Assembly (NCBI GenBank): GCA_022779485.1
Contig: JALFTC010000027.1
Span: forward strand, 22,480 to 86,479
Reading direction: 5' to 3'
From: Ruminococcus sp.
GTDB lineage: Bacteria; Bacillota; Clostridia; Oscillospirales; Acutalibacteraceae
Length of the DNA: 64,000 nucleotides
A model generated the notes under the pieces. The model did not search any database and was not told the origin of the DNA. It worked only from the letters and a program-made list of their open reading frames with translations. Position 1 is the first letter of the stretch; the number at the start of each line of letters is the position of its first letter. Positions 49,782-57,762 of this stretch are shown in pieces. The position numbers were made by a program, and so were the translations under genes.

Positions 49782-51974
49782 ATGAACAAAGCAATGGTAT
49801 TTGATAAGTTCAGAAAATTTGAAACTGAGTTTGCCGGCAGACCTTTGGTTGTTGAAACAGGCAAAATGACTCAGCTTGCAAACGGTGCTTGTCTTGTAAG
49901 GTACGGCGACACCGTTGTACATGTGGCTTGTACAGCATCAGAAAAGCCAAGAGAGGGCGTTGACTTTTTCCCTCTTTCTGTTGACTACGAGGAAAAGATG
50001 TATTCCGTGGGCAAAATCCCCGGTTCTTATCTAAAGAGAGAGGGCAGACCTTCCGAAAAGGCTATCCTTACTTCTCGTGTTATCGACAGACCAATTCGTC
50101 CTTTGTTCCCAAAGGATATGAGAAACGACTGTTCAATCGTTTGTACAGTTATGTCAGTTGACCCTGACTGCCAGCCTGAAATTGCGGCAATGATTGGTAC
50201 TTCCATCGCAATTTCCATTTCCGATGTACCTTGGAACGGACCTGTTTCATCCTGCTCCGTTGGACTTGTTGACGGTGAAATCGTTATCAACCCAACTCTT
50301 GAGCAGAGAGCAGTTTCAGATATGGCTACAACTGTTGCCTCTACATCCGAACGAATCGCTATGATTGAGGCCGGTGCAAACTGTGTTGACGACGATACAA
50401 TGTACAAGGCTATTATGGCAGGTCACGAGGCAAACCAGCCCATTATTCAGTTTATCAAGGGTATTCAGGAGGAAATCGGCAAGGAGAAGTTCTCCTACCC
50501 ATCAAACGACCCTGACCACGAAATGTTTGAGGCTATCTTTGACTTTGCTAAGGATGACGTAATGGTTGCTATGGATACAGACGACAAAAATGTTCGTGAC
50601 GAAAGACTCCTTCCCATCTACGAGGCTGTTCACGCAAAGTTTGACGAAATCTACCCTGAGCAGGAAGCAAAGATTGACGAATGTATGTACAAAACTCAAA
50701 AGACTATCGTAAGAAGATGGCTCCTTGACGAGCAAAAGAGAGTTGACGGCAGAGGTATGGACGACATCAGACCTCTTGCATCCGAGGTTGGTGTTCTTCC
50801 AAGAGTTCACGGCTCAGGTATGTTCACAAGAGGACAAACTCAGGTACTTACAGTTGCAACACTTGGTTCTGTTTCCGAACAGCAGTACCTTGACGGCATT
50901 GACGAGGAGGAAACAAAGAGATATATCCACCACTACAACTTCCCAAGCTACTCCGTTGGCGAAACCAAGCCAAGCAGAGGCCCCGGAAGAAGAGAAATCG
51001 GCCACGGTGCACTTGCAGAAAGAGCATTAAAGCCTGTTATTCCACCTGTCGAGGACTTCCCATACGCAATCAGACTTGTTTCTGAAATTCTATCCTCCAA
51101 CGGTTCAACCTCACAGGGCTCTATCTGCGGTTCAACCCTTGCGCTTATGGACGCCGGTGTGCCGATTAAGGCACCTGTTGCAGGTATCTCCTGCGGTCTT
51201 ATCACAGAGGGCGAACGCTGGATGACAATGGTTGACATTCAGGGCGTTGAGGACTTCTTCGGTGATATGGACTTTAAGGTTGCCGGTACAAAGGACGGCA
51301 TCACTGCAATTCAGATGGACCTTAAAATCTCCGGCTTACTGCCTGAAATGGTTAAGGAGGCACTTGAAAAGACTCACAAGGCAAGGAACTACATCCTTGA
51401 CGAGGTTATGCTGAAGGCTATTGCAGAGCCAAGACAAGAGCTTAGCCCATATGCACCAAAGATGTTTACAACTCAGATTCCTGCTGACAAGATTTCCGAG
51501 GTTATCGGCAAAAGCGGTAAGGTTATCAAGGAAATCCAGGCTGAATGTGAGGTTAAGGTTGACATTGAAGAGGACGGCGAAATCGGCAATGTATTTGTTG
51601 CCGGTCTTGACACTGAAAAGTGCAACAAGGCTTTGTCTATCATTGAAATGATTGCAAAGGGACCTGAAATCGGCGCTATCTATGTTGGTAAGGTTACAAG
51701 GATAATGGACTTCGGTGCATTTATCGAAATCGCTCCCGGTATGGAGGGACTTTGCCATGTAAGCAAGCTGGATGTTAAGAGAACAGAAAATGTAACCGAT
51801 GTTGTAAATGTTGGCGATGTTATCCGTGTTAAGGTTGAAGAAATCGACGACAAGGGCAGACTGAACCTTTCCAGAAGAGCAGTTCTCATTGAGGTTGACG
51901 GTTTAACCCCAGAGAACGACTTGGACGAAAGACCAAGACGCCCAAGAAACAACAGACACAACGGCAGAAGATAA
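49782..51974 (+). CDS. pnp: Polyribonucleotide nucleotidyltransferase
   Basis: RNase PH domains, KH IGKSGKVIKEIQ, S1 domain; start ATG after AGGAGGAAATT. Confidence 0.97.
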   Translation: MNKAMVFDKFRKFETEFAGRPLVVETGKMTQLANGACLVRYGDTVVHVACTASEKPREGVDFFPLSVDYEEKMYSVGKIPGSYLKREGRPSEKAILTSRVIDRPIRPLFPKDMRNDCSIVCTVMSVDPDCQPEIAAMIGTSIAISISDVPWNGPVSSCSVGLVDGEIVINPTLEQRAVSDMATTVASTSERIAMIEAGANCVDDDTMYKAIMAGHEANQPIIQFIKGIQEEIGKEKFSYPSNDPDHEMFEAIFDFAKDDVMVAMDTDDKNVRDERLLPIYEAVHAKFDEIYPEQEAKIDECMYKTQKTIVRRWLLDEQKRVDGRGMDDIRPLASEVGVLPRVHGSGMFTRGQTQVLTVATLGSVSEQQYLDGIDEEETKRYIHHYNFPSYSVGETKPSRGPGRREIGHGALAERALKPVIPPVEDFPYAIRLVSEILSSNGSTSQGSICGSTLALMDAGVPIKAPVAGISCGLITEGERWMTMVDIQGVEDFFGDMDFKVAGTKDGITAIQMDLKISGLLPEMVKEALEKTHKARNYILDEVMLKAIAEPRQELSPYAPKMFTTQIPADKISEVIGKSGKVIKEIQAECEVKVDIEEDGEIGNVFVAGLDTEKCNKALSIIEMIAKGPEIGAIYVGKVTRIMDFGAFIEIAPGMEGLCHVSKLDVKRTENVTDVVNVGDVIRVKVEEIDDKGRLNLSRRAVLIEVDGLTPENDLDERPRRPRNNRHNGRR

Positions 51975-52062
51975 ATTTTACAAAACAGTATAAGTTAAGG
52001 GGCAGTCAAAACGACTGCCCCTTTTACTTCTGGTATTTCACCAATGTCGTCAACTGAAGGAA
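51953..52062 (+). repeat. Direct repeat copy 1: pnp 3' end plus terminator
   Basis: CAGACACAACGGCAGAAGATAAATTTTA...GGGGCAGTC...CTTCTGGTATTTCACCAATGTCGTCAACT, duplicated at 55000. Confidence 0.9.
51997..52025 (+). terminator. pnp terminator
   Basis: AAGGGGCAGTC-aaaa-CGACTGCCCCTTTT. Confidence 0.8.
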
Positions 52063-52172
52063 AAATTCACACTCTGTCATTGTGAGCAATCATTATGTCA
52101 TTCCGTGCCACCACCCTGTCATTCCGAGCTTGTCGAGGAATCCCCTCCCTTTACACAAGGGAGGCTGGGTGT

Positions 52173-52225
52173 AACTAAAAGTGCTTTCTCTGTTTGAGCA
52201 GAATTAACAGAGAAAGCGCTGTTTT
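52173..52225. repeat. Hairpin repeated in inverted orientation at 57677..57727
   Basis: AGTGCTTTCTCTGTT-tgagcagaatt-AACAGAGAAAGCGCT; the other copy lies after the C39/Fn3 gene. Confidence 0.75.
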
Positions 52226-52328
52226 TATGAAAAAATAAATAAATTAAACAAATAGTATTGAAAATAATATAAATATATGGTAAAATTACACTGTTCTTTT
52301 AGATACATAATTTTGAGGAGGAAATTTT

Positions 52329-54914
52329 ATGAGAACAAAAAGAATTGTTAGCGTCATTCTGTCAATAATGATAGTCTGTTCTTCCTTTGCAGGACTGACT
52401 GCCTTTGCAGATGAAACTAATAAATCGGAAAGAACAAAAGAAGTAGTGTCAGTTGGTGCTGAGGTTAGTGTTGATGATGTTTCAGCAACATCAGGAACAA
52501 CAGGTGACTGCACTTGGTCTTTTGACGAAGGTACAAAAACCCTTACTATTACAGGTAATGGTAAGATGGAAGATTATTATTGTTTGGAAGATATCCCATG
52601 GGACGACTTTAGAAAAAGTATTAAGAATATTGTAATAGGTAATGGTGTAACAAGCATTGGTGAATTAGCGTTTTCCGATTGCACAGGTTTAAACGATGTA
52701 ACAATCGGCGACAATGTAACAAGCATCGGGCAAGATGCGTTTTCCAATTGCATAGGTTTAAGCGATGTAACAATCGGCGGCAATGTAACAAGCATTGGGC
52801 GAGATGCGTTTTCCAATTGCACAGGTTTAAACGATGTAACAATCGGCGACAATGTAACAAGCATCGAAAATTCTGCGTTTTACAATTGCACAGGTTTATC
52901 CAGTGTGAAAATAGGTGACGGTGTAACAAGTATTGGAGATTGTGCGTTTTATAGTTGTACAAGCTTATCCAATATAACAATAGGTGAAAGTGTAACAAGC
53001 ATTGGTTATGATGCATTTTACGGTTGTGAACACTTAACCGATATTTATATTACAGACATTACAAAATGGTGCAAAATTAAATTTGACGAATACCCCTCTA
53101 ACCCACTTTCAATTTCTGGTAAGGCAAATTTATATATTGATGATGAATTTGTTTCTGAATTAACAATTCCAAATAGCGTAACAAGCATCGGAAATTATGC
53201 GTTTTACAATTGCAAAGGTTTATCCAGTGTGAAAATAGGTGACGGTGTAACAAGTATTGGAGATTATGCGTTTTGTAGTTGTACAAGCTTATCCAATATA
53301 ACAATAGGTGAAAGTGTAACAAGCATTGGAAATTGTGCGTTTTATAGCTGTACAAGCTTAACTGAATTAGAAATTCCATTTAGTGTAAAGAGCATTGGAG
53401 ATTATGCGTTTGATAGTTGTACAAGCTTAACCAGTGTGAAAATAGGCGACAATGTAACTGACATTGGATATTGTGCGTTTGTTAACTGTACAAGCTTAAC
53501 CAGTGTGACAATTCCTGATAGTGTAACAAGCATTGGTGATGCAGCATTTGACGGTAGTGAACACTTAACAATTTATGGTTATACAGGCACTTTTGCAGAG
53601 CAATATGCGAATGATAATCTGTTTAACTTCGTTTCATTAGGTACTCCAAAAACTGCACAGAATATTACCAACTACAAAAGTAGATATGAAATAACGGTTG
53701 AAACAAAAACAATCGAAATTAAAGCAACAGCAAAAACACAGCTTTCATACAGAAGCGATAACCCTTCTGTTGCAGAGGTATCCGATGACGGTGTAGTAAC
53801 TATCAAGGGAGCGGGATTTGCAAAAATAACTATCACCGCACAAGAATCAAAGGAGTATAAATCTGCTACTGCAATAACAAAAATTACTGTAAACAAGATA
53901 AGCCAAGATATTACAGGACTTAATTCAAAGTATGAAATAAAAGTTGGTACAGAGCCATTCAAACTTAACGCAAAAGCGAAAACATCACTTTCCTATGTAA
54001 GTGACAATACATCAGTTGCAGAAGTTTCAGCAGACGGTACTGTAACAATCAAGGGTGTAGGAACTGCGACTATTACAATCACCGCAGCAGAAACAGCTGA
54101 TTACAACCCTGCAACAGCGACAGCAGAAATTACAGTAGGTAAATCAAGTCAGAATATTACAGGCTTTGAGTCACGATATAATTTAAAATGTGGCGACAAG
54201 CCATTCAGCCTTAACGCAAAAGCGGAAACATCACTTTCCTATGTAAGTGACAATACATCAGTTGCAGAAGTATCAGCAGACGGCACTGTAACAATCAAGG
54301 GTGCCGGAACAGCAACTATTACAATCACCGCAGCAGAAACAGAAAAATATAATTCTGCTACTGCAACAGTAAAAATCACAGTTGCCAAGATTTCACAGAA
54401 AGTAACAGGTGTAAAATCTCAGTATGTTACAAAAGCCGGAAAGTCTTTTACCCTAAAACCAAAGGCAAAGACAAAACTGACCTATACAAGCAGTAACAAG
54501 AATGTTGCTGTGGTATCTTCAAATGGCAAGGTAACAGTAAAGGGCGGTGGATGTGCATACATTACCGTTAAGGCAAGTGAAAACGGAAATTACAAGTCAG
54601 CAACTGTAAAGACAAAGATAATTTCCTCACCAAGGAATTTTACATCAAAGGATGTTTCCAAGGTGAAGAAAACAGGCAAAACAAAAGCCAAAATCACTTG
54701 GAAATCCCTTGCCGGTGCAAAGGGTTACACAGTACAGCTTGCAACAAAGAAAAGTTACAAGGGTGCAAAGACTGTTAAGAACAGCAAAAACACAGCCACA
54801 CTAACAGGTCTTAAAAAGGGCAAAACCTACTATGTAAGAATAAGTGCCTACGCAAAGGTATCAGGCAAAAATTACGCTAACAAGTGGTACACAGCAAAGT
54901 TTAAGATGAAATAA
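52329..54914 (+). CDS. BspA-like secreted LRR protein with Ig-like and Fn3-like domains
   Basis: Signal peptide; 23-aa LRR_5-type repeats (NCTGLNDVTIGDNVTSIGxDAF); Ig-like repeats; C-terminal KAKITWKSLAGAKGYTVQL... Confidence 0.92.
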   Translation: MRTKRIVSVILSIMIVCSSFAGLTAFADETNKSERTKEVVSVGAEVSVDDVSATSGTTGDCTWSFDEGTKTLTITGNGKMEDYYCLEDIPWDDFRKSIKNIVIGNGVTSIGELAFSDCTGLNDVTIGDNVTSIGQDAFSNCIGLSDVTIGGNVTSIGRDAFSNCTGLNDVTIGDNVTSIENSAFYNCTGLSSVKIGDGVTSIGDCAFYSCTSLSNITIGESVTSIGYDAFYGCEHLTDIYITDITKWCKIKFDEYPSNPLSISGKANLYIDDEFVSELTIPNSVTSIGNYAFYNCKGLSSVKIGDGVTSIGDYAFCSCTSLSNITIGESVTSIGNCAFYSCTSLTELEIPFSVKSIGDYAFDSCTSLTSVKIGDNVTDIGYCAFVNCTSLTSVTIPDSVTSIGDAAFDGSEHLTIYGYTGTFAEQYANDNLFNFVSLGTPKTAQNITNYKSRYEITVETKTIEIKATAKTQLSYRSDNPSVAEVSDDGVVTIKGAGFAKITITAQESKEYKSATAITKITVNKISQDITGLNSKYEIKVGTEPFKLNAKAKTSLSYVSDNTSVAEVSADGTVTIKGVGTATITITAAETADYNPATATAEITVGKSSQNITGFESRYNLKCGDKPFSLNAKAETSLSYVSDNTSVAEVSADGTVTIKGAGTATITITAAETEKYNSATATVKITVAKISQKVTGVKSQYVTKAGKSFTLKPKAKTKLTYTSSNKNVAVVSSNGKVTVKGGGCAYITVKASENGNYKSATVKTKIISSPRNFTSKDVSKVKKTGKTKAKITWKSLAGAKGYTVQLATKKSYKGAKTVKNSKNTATLTGLKKGKTYYVRISAYAKVSGKNYANKWYTAKFKMK

Positions 54915-54956
54915 GCTGATTACAGCAGAAAAGCTCGGTGAAAACCGAGCTTTTTC
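54395..54956. repeat. Arm 1 of a large inverted repeat (3' ends of the two BspA-like genes plus terminator)
   Basis: High identity to the reverse complement of about 55633..56200. Confidence 0.8.
54929..54956 (+). terminator. Terminator of BspA-like gene 1
   Basis: AAAGCTCGGT-gaaa-ACCGAGCTTTTTC. Confidence 0.75.
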
Positions 54957-54999
54957 TTTTCGCTGATAATTTTTAGATAATCATATAAACCAAAAACGG

Positions 55000-55107
55000 C
55001 AGACACAACGGCAGAAGATAAATTTTAAAATAGTATAAGTTAAGGGGCAGTCAAAGCGACTGCCCCTTTTACTTCTGGTATTTCACCAATGTCGTCAACT
55101 TAAGGAA
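55000..55107 (+). repeat. Direct repeat copy 2: orphan pnp 3' end plus terminator
   Basis: Still encodes ...NGRHNGRR-stop with terminator GGGGCAGTC/GACTGCCCC; no upstream pnp. Confidence 0.9.
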
Positions 55108-55156
55108 ACTACGAAAGGAATATTAAAGGAAAGTAGTTGGAATTATATTGACATTA

Positions 55157-55362
55157 ATAGGTCATATGAAATTATGGCATCACAAAGGCTCCATCGGATG
55201 AGCAATGTCGTCAACTTAAGAATATTTGCACTCAACGGTATGTGTCATCACCCTGTCATTCCGAGCGTAGAGGAATCCGAAAGGACAGAAGTGGTGCCTT
55301 AACCGATACTAATAATAGGTTAGATGAAATTATGGGCTGAACAAAGGCTCCATCGGATGAGG
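55157..55362. repeat. Intergenic repeat mosaic
   Basis: Two copies of AATAGGTYAKATGAAATTATGG...ACAAAGGCTCCATCGGATGAG (55157, 55316) plus CCCTGTCATTCCGAGC..GAGGAATCC (also near 52115). Confidence 0.75.
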
Positions 55363-55632
55363 GAGCTGTCACGCCTTGCGTGACTGAGGGAGTGAAAAAG
55401 TAGTCAATGTATCTTGCTTTGTCTTTAGATTGAAAAGTATGAGTCAGAACAATGAACCATACTATCCTCTAAAGACAAAATGAGCAAAAGAGAACACTTT
55501 TTCCCTCCTTCCACCGCAAGCGGTCCCCCTCCCCCCTCTGGTGGAGGCTGTCTGTAAACTAAAATTTCTACTCCTCTTATTGTTTTCTTTGGCTAACTAA
55601 TTGAACACAAAACTACAACTTAACAAATCCAA

Positions 55633-56200
55633 GATAAAAAGCTCGGTTTTCACCGAGCTTTTCTGCTGTAATCAGCTTATTTCATCTTAAATTTTACTGT
55701 GTACCACTTGTTAGAATATTTTTTGCCTGATACCTTTGCGTAGGCACTTATTCTTACATAGTAGGTTTTGCCTTTTTTAAGACCTGTTAGTGTGGCTGAA
55801 TTTTTGCTGTTCTTCACAGTCTTTGCACCCTTGTAGCTTTTCTTTGTTGCAAGCTGTACTGTGTAACCCTTTGCACCTGTAAGAGCTTTCCAAGAGATTT
55901 TGGCTTTTGTTTTGCCTGTTTTCTTCACCTTGGAAATATCCTTTGAGGTAAAATTCCTTGGGGAAGAAATAATCTTTGTCTTTACAGTTGCTGACTTGTA
56001 ATTTCCGTTTTCACTTGCCTTTACGGTGATGTATGCATATCCGCCGGACTTTAATATTACCTTGCCATTTGAAGATACAACAGCAACATTCTTGTTACTG
56101 CTTGAATATGTCAGTTTTGTCTTTGCCTTTGGCTTAAGGGTAAAGGACTTTCCGGCTTTTGTAACATACTGAGATTTTACACTTGTTACTTTTTGTGACG
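55633..56200. repeat. Arm 2 of the large inverted repeat
   Basis: See arm 1. Confidence 0.8.
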
Positions 56201-57509
56201 ACTTGTATGCATAGTGTATGTTTGCACCGAGAAGTCCATCGTTGTAGTCATAAATACGAATTTGCTTCCATTGTTCTATTGAACCGTTGTAATATACATC
56301 CTTTAAGCCTTTGCAACCGCTAAATGAACCGTATCCTATGCCCTTAACACTTTTTCCTATTGTAACACTTGTTAACTCGTCACAATTAAAGAAAGCAAAA
56401 TCTCCAACATATTTTACATTGTCAGAAATTTTTGCAACCGTCAGACTTGAACAGTCATAAAATGCCTCATCGCGAAAAACGGTTACACTGTTGGGAATTG
56501 TTACCTTGGTCAAATTAGTACAACTTTTAAACAGCTCTCTTTCAATGCTTGTCAAGGTATTAGAGAGGGTAACATTTTTTAAATTTGTACATTCCTTAAA
56601 TGCGCAATCGCGTATTTCCGTTACACTGTCCGGTATAGTTATTTCTGTTAAGCTACTGCAACGAGAAAAAGCATATTCTCCAATAATATCTACGCTGTTG
56701 CCAATTGTCACATTTGTCAGGCTTGTGCAACCATAAAAAGCCATATCTCCAACATATGCCACACTATTGCCTATTAACGCATTTGTAAGACCTGTGCAAC
56801 CGTAAAAAGTCCATTCTCCAATACTAATCGCACTATCGGGAATTGTTACGCTTTCAATACATTTACATCCAATAAACGGACTTGCATAATATTCGCTTTC
56901 ACCTGTATCTCCGATAGATGCAGAATATCCTCCAAGCCTTTTTACATCTTCAGGTATTACTAAATCCCTAACCGGTTTACCGTTCAGATACAAGTTTCCT
57001 CCATAAACAAGGGGATTAGAGGAACATTCCAAATTATTATACGAGGCATCATAACCAATTACAAAATCTGTATTACACCAAGATTTTAGGTTTGTAATAT
57101 AAACACCGTCTAATTTGTTACAATCATTAAATGCTTTCATACCAATTCTGGTAACACTTTCGGGAATTGTAACTTTGGATACAGTTGTACAATTATTAAA
57201 TGCAAAATCTCCTATCGCTGTTACGCCGTTTTCAATTACAATGCTATCAATCTTATCCTTAAATTCATACCATGGGGCATTCTTCTCATAGGAATAATCC
57301 TCCATCTTGCCATTGCCGTAAATGGTAAGGGCTTTGGCAGATGCATCATATGCCCATTTACAGTCGCCCGTTGTTCCTGATGTGGCTGATTCTGACAATA
57401 CATTAACTGTTTTTGCAAAATTCTTTGTGACTGCACCTGCTGACGGAATTACAGATAAAGCCGTAAGCATTATAACGATAGTAAGTATAAGTGATAATAA
57501 TTTTTTCAT
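55677..57509 (-). CDS. BspA-like secreted LRR protein with Ig-like and Fn3-like domains
   Basis: Signal peptide MKKLLSLILTIVIMLTALSVIPSAGA; LRR_5 repeats; C-terminus near-identical to the 52329 product. Confidence 0.9.
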   Translation of the reverse strand: MKKLLSLILTIVIMLTALSVIPSAGAVTKNFAKTVNVLSESATSGTTGDCKWAYDASAKALTIYGNGKMEDYSYEKNAPWYEFKDKIDSIVIENGVTAIGDFAFNNCTTVSKVTIPESVTRIGMKAFNDCNKLDGVYITNLKSWCNTDFVIGYDASYNNLECSSNPLVYGGNLYLNGKPVRDLVIPEDVKRLGGYSASIGDTGESEYYASPFIGCKCIESVTIPDSAISIGEWTFYGCTGLTNALIGNSVAYVGDMAFYGCTSLTNVTIGNSVDIIGEYAFSRCSSLTEITIPDSVTEIRDCAFKECTNLKNVTLSNTLTSIERELFKSCTNLTKVTIPNSVTVFRDEAFYDCSSLTVAKISDNVKYVGDFAFFNCDELTSVTIGKSVKGIGYGSFSGCKGLKDVYYNGSIEQWKQIRIYDYNDGLLGANIHYAYKSSQKVTSVKSQYVTKAGKSFTLKPKAKTKLTYSSSNKNVAVVSSNGKVILKSGGYAYITVKASENGNYKSATVKTKIISSPRNFTSKDISKVKKTGKTKAKISWKALTGAKGYTVQLATKKSYKGAKTVKNSKNSATLTGLKKGKTYYVRISAYAKVSGKKYSNKWYTVKFKMK

Positions 57510-57598
57510 AATATGTCCTTCCAACTAACTAAAAATATTTACTATAAAAACAATATACTTATATATCTTCTCTTGAGTTATATTATATATCGTCTTCA

Positions 57599-57635
57599 CA
57601 TTATATACAACAAAGGAAAATGGAAAAATGGGACA
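57599..57635 (-). promoter_or_regulatory. Promoter-like element shared with 28731..28767
   Basis: Minus strand TGTCCCATTTTTC-N9-TTGTTGTATATAATG about 90 bp before the ATG. Confidence 0.55.
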
Positions 57636-57676
57636 AATATTTTAACGTTTTTACACAATTAATATATTATTATATA

Positions 57677-57727
57677 AAAACAGTGCTTTCTCTGTTAATT
57701 CTGCTCAAACAAAGAAAGCACTGTTTT
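57677..57727 (-). terminator. Terminator of the C39/Fn3 gene; inverted copy of 52173..52225
   Basis: AAAACAGTGCTTTCTTTGTTTGAGCAGAATTAACAGAGAAAGCACTGTTTTT on the minus strand. Confidence 0.7.
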
Positions 57728-57762
57728 AATTTTTCTAAAAATTAAAAAATTACATAACCATA

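Noticed and set aside
50027-51961. ORFs of 60-140 aa overlapping pnp
   Set aside because: Shadow ORFs in a strongly supported pnp coding region.
52577-53379. Repetitive ORFs such as MHRFKRCNNRRQCNKH... and a possible CRISPR-like array
   Set aside because: Period is 69 bp (23 codons) and in frame with the LRR protein; no conserved-repeat/variable-spacer pattern.
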